A stretch of 8,628 bases of DNA, taken from NCBI GenBank assembly GCA_964519015.1, contig CAZFHZ010000134.1, forward strand, positions 1 to 8,628, read 5' to 3'. The position numbers were made by a program, and so were the translations under genes. Within the stretch, counting starts at the first letter, position 1; the number at the start of each line of letters is the position of its first letter. The DNA is from CAZFHZ01 sp964519015 (GTDB lineage: Bacteria; Blakebacterota; Blakebacteria; Blakebacterales; CAYUVJ01). The notes under the pieces were generated by a model. That model was not told the DNA's origin. It saw only the letters and a program-made list of their open reading frames with translations, and made no database searches. Positions 5,885-8,628 of the stretch are shown piece by piece.

Positions 5885-8628
5885 AACGCTCGACCCTGAC
5901 CGACTTCTGCCTGCGCCGGCCGGTTTCGACGGCCATGTTCTTCACCGTGCCGGTCGCCCTGGGCGCGGCCAGCCTGCTGCGCATCCCGCTGGAGACCTAT
6001 CCCGAGCTGACCATGCCCCGGCTGGCCGTGAACGCCTCCTGGCCGGGGGCCAGCCCCGAGGCGGTCGAGGCCTTCGTGACCTCCCCGATCGAGGCCGAGG
6101 CCAACACCTTGACCGGCATCGAGGAGGTGACCAGCCTCTCGCGGCGGGAGGCGGCCAGCGTGAGCATGGAGTTCGCCGCCGACACCGACATGGATTTCGT
6201 GCGGCTCGACCTGAACGAGAAGGTGGCCCGCCTGCTCGACCAGCTCCCCCCCGGGGTACGGATCAATGTCCAGCCCTATGTCCCCCCCGAGGTCCGCCAG
6301 GATTACCTGCTCCAGTACACCTACACGGGCGCCTACACGGTGAACGAGCTCAAACGCTTCGCCGAGGACCTGATCCGGCGCCCCCTGGCCACCGTGGAGG
6401 GGATCGCCGGCATCACCATTTACGGCGGTGAGGAGCGGCAGCTCCAGGTGGTGCTCGACGAGGCCAAGGCCGAAGCGCTCGGGATCAGCCAGCGGGAGGT
6501 CCAGATCTACCTGGGCCGGCTGGGCAACCTGGTCCAGACGGTGGGGACGGTGCATGAGGGGTCCTACCAGTTCAACCTGGTGGCCCGGGAGGTGCTGGAG
6601 GACACCCGCACCCTGGAGGAGATCGTCATCGCCCGGCGGGGGGACCGCTTCATCCGGCTGGGGGAGATCGCCCGGGTGAGCGACGGCTGGTCGGAGCCCC
6701 GCCGCTACGAGCGCCTCAACGGCAGCTCGCGGATCGCCCTCTACGTGAACGCGGTGGCCGGCAGCAACATCATCGAGGTGACCGAGCGGGCCAAGGCGAA
6801 GATGACCGAGATCGAAGCGGGGCTGCCGGCCGGCACCCGCCTGATCGAGGAGCGGGACAACAGCGAGACGATCCGCAACGAACTGCGCAGCCTGGAGGAG
6901 CGGAGCATCGTCATCCTCCTGCTCATCTTCGTGGTGCTGCTGATCTTCCTCAAGGGGTTCGCCAACCCGCTCATCATCCTCTCCAGCATCGCCACCAGTG
7001 TGCTGCTGACCGTGACCGTCTTCTACTTCTCGGGGGCCTCGCTCAACATGATGACCCTGGCCGGGCTGGCCATGGGCTTCGGGATGATGGTGGACAACTC
7101 GATCGTGGTGCTCGACAACATCCACCGGCACCGGGAGCGGGGGAGCGGCCGGCTGGCCGCAGCCTCGATCGGCACCGCCGAGGTGATCCTGCCCATCCTG
7201 GCCGGCACCACCACCACCATCATCGTCTTCCTCCCCTTCCTCTATCTGCAGGGGGATCTGCAGGCGGTCTACGTCCCCTTCGCCCTGGCCGTGGTCTTCA
7301 GCCTGGCCGCCTCCCTGCTGGTCTCCTTCACCCTGATCCCCAGCCTGGCCGCCCGTGCGCTGCGCGGAGCCGCCGCCCGGGAGGAGGATCCGTGGCGGCT
7401 GGGGGAACTGGAGCGGGAGGAGACGGAAGGAGCGGGGGCCACCGCGGCCGGAGACTTCGCCGAGCACACCCTGGGGGTGGGGGACAACCTCTTCCAGCGC
7501 GTCCTGCGCTGGATGCTGAGCCACAAGTACGTGGTCGTGCCGGTCGTGCTGCTGCTCTTCGCCGGCTCCTACCACTGGTTCGACAAGTACGTCACCAAGG
7601 GGCGGATCTGGAGTTTCAGGACCACGGAGGAGTACCTGCGGGTGGGCATCTCGGCCCCCACCGGCAGCGACCTGGTGGTGATGGCGAGTCTGATCGCGCA
7701 GTTCGAAGCCAAGCTGCTCCCCCTCTACGAATCGGGACAGATCGAGGCCATCGAGACCACGGTGGGGGAGGAGAGCGCCGGGATCACCATCGACTTCCCG
7801 GAAGAGGTCATCCGGCAGGGGCTCCCCTACCTGGTCAAGGACCAGTTGAGCGTCTTCAGCAGCCTGATGGGAGGGGTGCGGGTCTCCATCAGCGGTTTCG
7901 GCGACTACTACTCGACCGGGGGTTTCAGCTCCACCTCCTACTCTTCCCGCATCACCCTGCTGGGCTACAACTACCTGCGGGTGAAGGAGCTGGCCGAGGA
8001 ACTCGCCCGCCGCCTGCTGCGCAATCCGCGCATCCGGGACGTGGACACCAACCTGGCCTCCTCCTACGGGCGGGGGCGGGAGAAGCAGATCGTCATCCGC
8101 TTCGACCGGGAGCGGCTGGCCGAGTACGGGCTGACCAGTGCCCAGATGGTCCAGTTCGTGCAGCGCTACATGTCGGCCAACACCGGCGGGCGGATCACCT
8201 ACCGGGGGGAGGAGGTCGCCTTCCTGGTCAAGGTGGCCGGCTACCAGGACCGCGACATCATCGAACTGATGGACACCCAGGTGAACGTCCTGGGGGGGAG
8301 CCGGGTGCGCCTGAGCGAGCTGGGGGACATGTCGGTCGAGCCGGTCATGGGGACCATCGAGCGGAAGGACCAGCAGTATTCCCGCACGGTCGGCTACGAG
8401 TTCCGCGGGCCCTACCGGATGGGGGAGCAGGTGCGGGAGCAGATCATGGACGCCATGATCCTCCCCAACGGTTACGAGTTCGACGAGACGGAACGCATCT
8501 GGCAGTCGGAGGAGGAGAAGAAGCAGCTCACCCTGGTGCTCATCTTCGCCGTGGTGCTCGTCTACATGCTCACTGCCGCGCTCTACGAATCCTTCTTCCA
8601 TCCCCTGACCATCATCCTGACCGTCCCC
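5881..8628 (+). CDS. RND efflux permease 2 (AcrB/MdtC-like), 3'-truncated by the window edge
   Basis: A second, distinct RND pump subunit with 916 uninterrupted codons and no stop before the window ends. It starts with GTG overlapping the previous stop. The layout is TM1 (about 16-34), porter domain (about 45-335), TM2-TM6 (about 341-490), cytoplasmic linker (491-548), TM7 (about 549-566), second porter domain (about 580-880) and TM8 (about 882-899). The visible part ends in ALYESFFHPLTII, close to the AcrB LAALYES stretch before TM9. TM9-TM12, about 130-150 residues, should lie beyond the window. TM4 reads GMMVDNSIVVLDNI (401-414), with D405-N406 in place of the AcrB Asp pair, as in permease 1. 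Its linker is short and acidic (about 501-535: 11 Asp/Glu against 2 Arg). The second porter domain has a Gly/Ser/Tyr-rich loop at 673-690. Tandem unlike permeases with one adaptor resemble MdtBC or MuxBC, which form mixed trimers; this role is inferred. The TM10 relay residues are not visible, so it cannot be said whether both subunits are fully active. Confidence 0.92.
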   Translation, partial: MKRSTLTDFCLRRPVSTAMFFTVPVALGAASLLRIPLETYPELTMPRLAVNASWPGASPEAVEAFVTSPIEAEANTLTGIEEVTSLSRREAASVSMEFAADTDMDFVRLDLNEKVARLLDQLPPGVRINVQPYVPPEVRQDYLLQYTYTGAYTVNELKRFAEDLIRRPLATVEGIAGITIYGGEERQLQVVLDEAKAEALGISQREVQIYLGRLGNLVQTVGTVHEGSYQFNLVAREVLEDTRTLEEIVIARRGDRFIRLGEIARVSDGWSEPRRYERLNGSSRIALYVNAVAGSNIIEVTERAKAKMTEIEAGLPAGTRLIEERDNSETIRNELRSLEERSIVILLLIFVVLLIFLKGFANPLIILSSIATSVLLTVTVFYFSGASLNMMTLAGLAMGFGMMVDNSIVVLDNIHRHRERGSGRLAAASIGTAEVILPILAGTTTTIIVFLPFLYLQGDLQAVYVPFALAVVFSLAASLLVSFTLIPSLAARALRGAAAREEDPWRLGELEREETEGAGATAAGDFAEHTLGVGDNLFQRVLRWMLSHKYVVVPVVLLLFAGSYHWFDKYVTKGRIWSFRTTEEYLRVGISAPTGSDLVVMASLIAQFEAKLLPLYESGQIEAIETTVGEESAGITIDFPEEVIRQGLPYLVKDQLSVFSSLMGGVRVSISGFGDYYSTGGFSSTSYSSRITLLGYNYLRVKELAEELARRLLRNPRIRDVDTNLASSYGRGREKQIVIRFDRERLAEYGLTSAQMVQFVQRYMSANTGGRITYRGEEVAFLVKVAGYQDRDIIELMDTQVNVLGGSRVRLSELGDMSVEPVMGTIERKDQQYSRTVGYEFRGPYRMGEQVREQIMDAMILPNGYEFDETERIWQSEEEKKQLTLVLIFAVVLVYMLTAALYESFFHPLTIILTVP

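Noticed and set aside
5785..8601. Very long open frame (938 codons) on the minus strand opposite permease 2
   Set aside because: Shadow of a GC-rich gene: the translation is rich in His, Asp, Gly, Pro, Val and Leu with no domain, whereas the plus strand gives a clear RND protein.
2462..8628. Heavy-metal (CusA/CzcA) class of RND pump
   Set aside because: The TM4 motifs read VDNSIVVLEN/VDNSIVVLDN instead of the CusA-like VDAAIVMIEN pattern, and no His/Met-rich metal segments are seen in adaptor or pumps.

Overview
The window is a GC-rich, gene-dense stretch from a Gram-negative (diderm) bacterium. All four genes read rightward and encode one tripartite RND-type efflux system: an outer-membrane channel, a periplasmic adaptor and two different inner-membrane RND pumps. 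A diderm host follows from the TolC-type outer-membrane protein. The taxon cannot be fixed from the sequence; the strong G/C third-position bias and the pump style would fit several high-GC lineages (deltaproteobacterial groups, Acidobacteriota and similar), but that is only a guess.

Layout: (1) bases 1-994, 3' part of a TolC/OprM-type outer-membrane factor whose N-terminus lies upstream of the window; (2) 995-1097, a 103-base gap holding a large GC-rich imperfect hairpin and the adaptor ribosome-binding site; (3) 1098-2450, membrane fusion protein (adaptor); (4) 2462-5884, first RND permease, complete, 1140 aa; (5) 5881-8628, second RND permease, 916 codons present, open at the right edge. 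The second permease starts with GTG inside a GTGA overlap with the stop of the first.

The gaps are short (103 and 11 bases) and the last junction overlaps by 4 bases, so the genes look like one operon. The promoter and any regulator must lie outside the window, since no regulator gene or convincing promoter is visible. The two permeases are clearly different proteins, which recalls MdtB/MdtC and MuxB/MuxC heteromeric pumps. A mixed trimer served by one adaptor and one outer-membrane channel is the most attractive reading, but two separate homotrimers cannot be excluded. The substrate cannot be read from sequence; the TM4 motifs argue against the heavy-metal (CusA/CzcA) branch.

No mobile element, CRISPR array, tRNA, rRNA or obvious pseudogene was seen. 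This is a known type of system rather than a new one. The points worth a second look are the altered proton-relay residues of both pumps, the long basic cytoplasmic linker of pump 1 facing a short acidic one in pump 2, the unusual adaptor hairpin, and the intercistronic hairpin.
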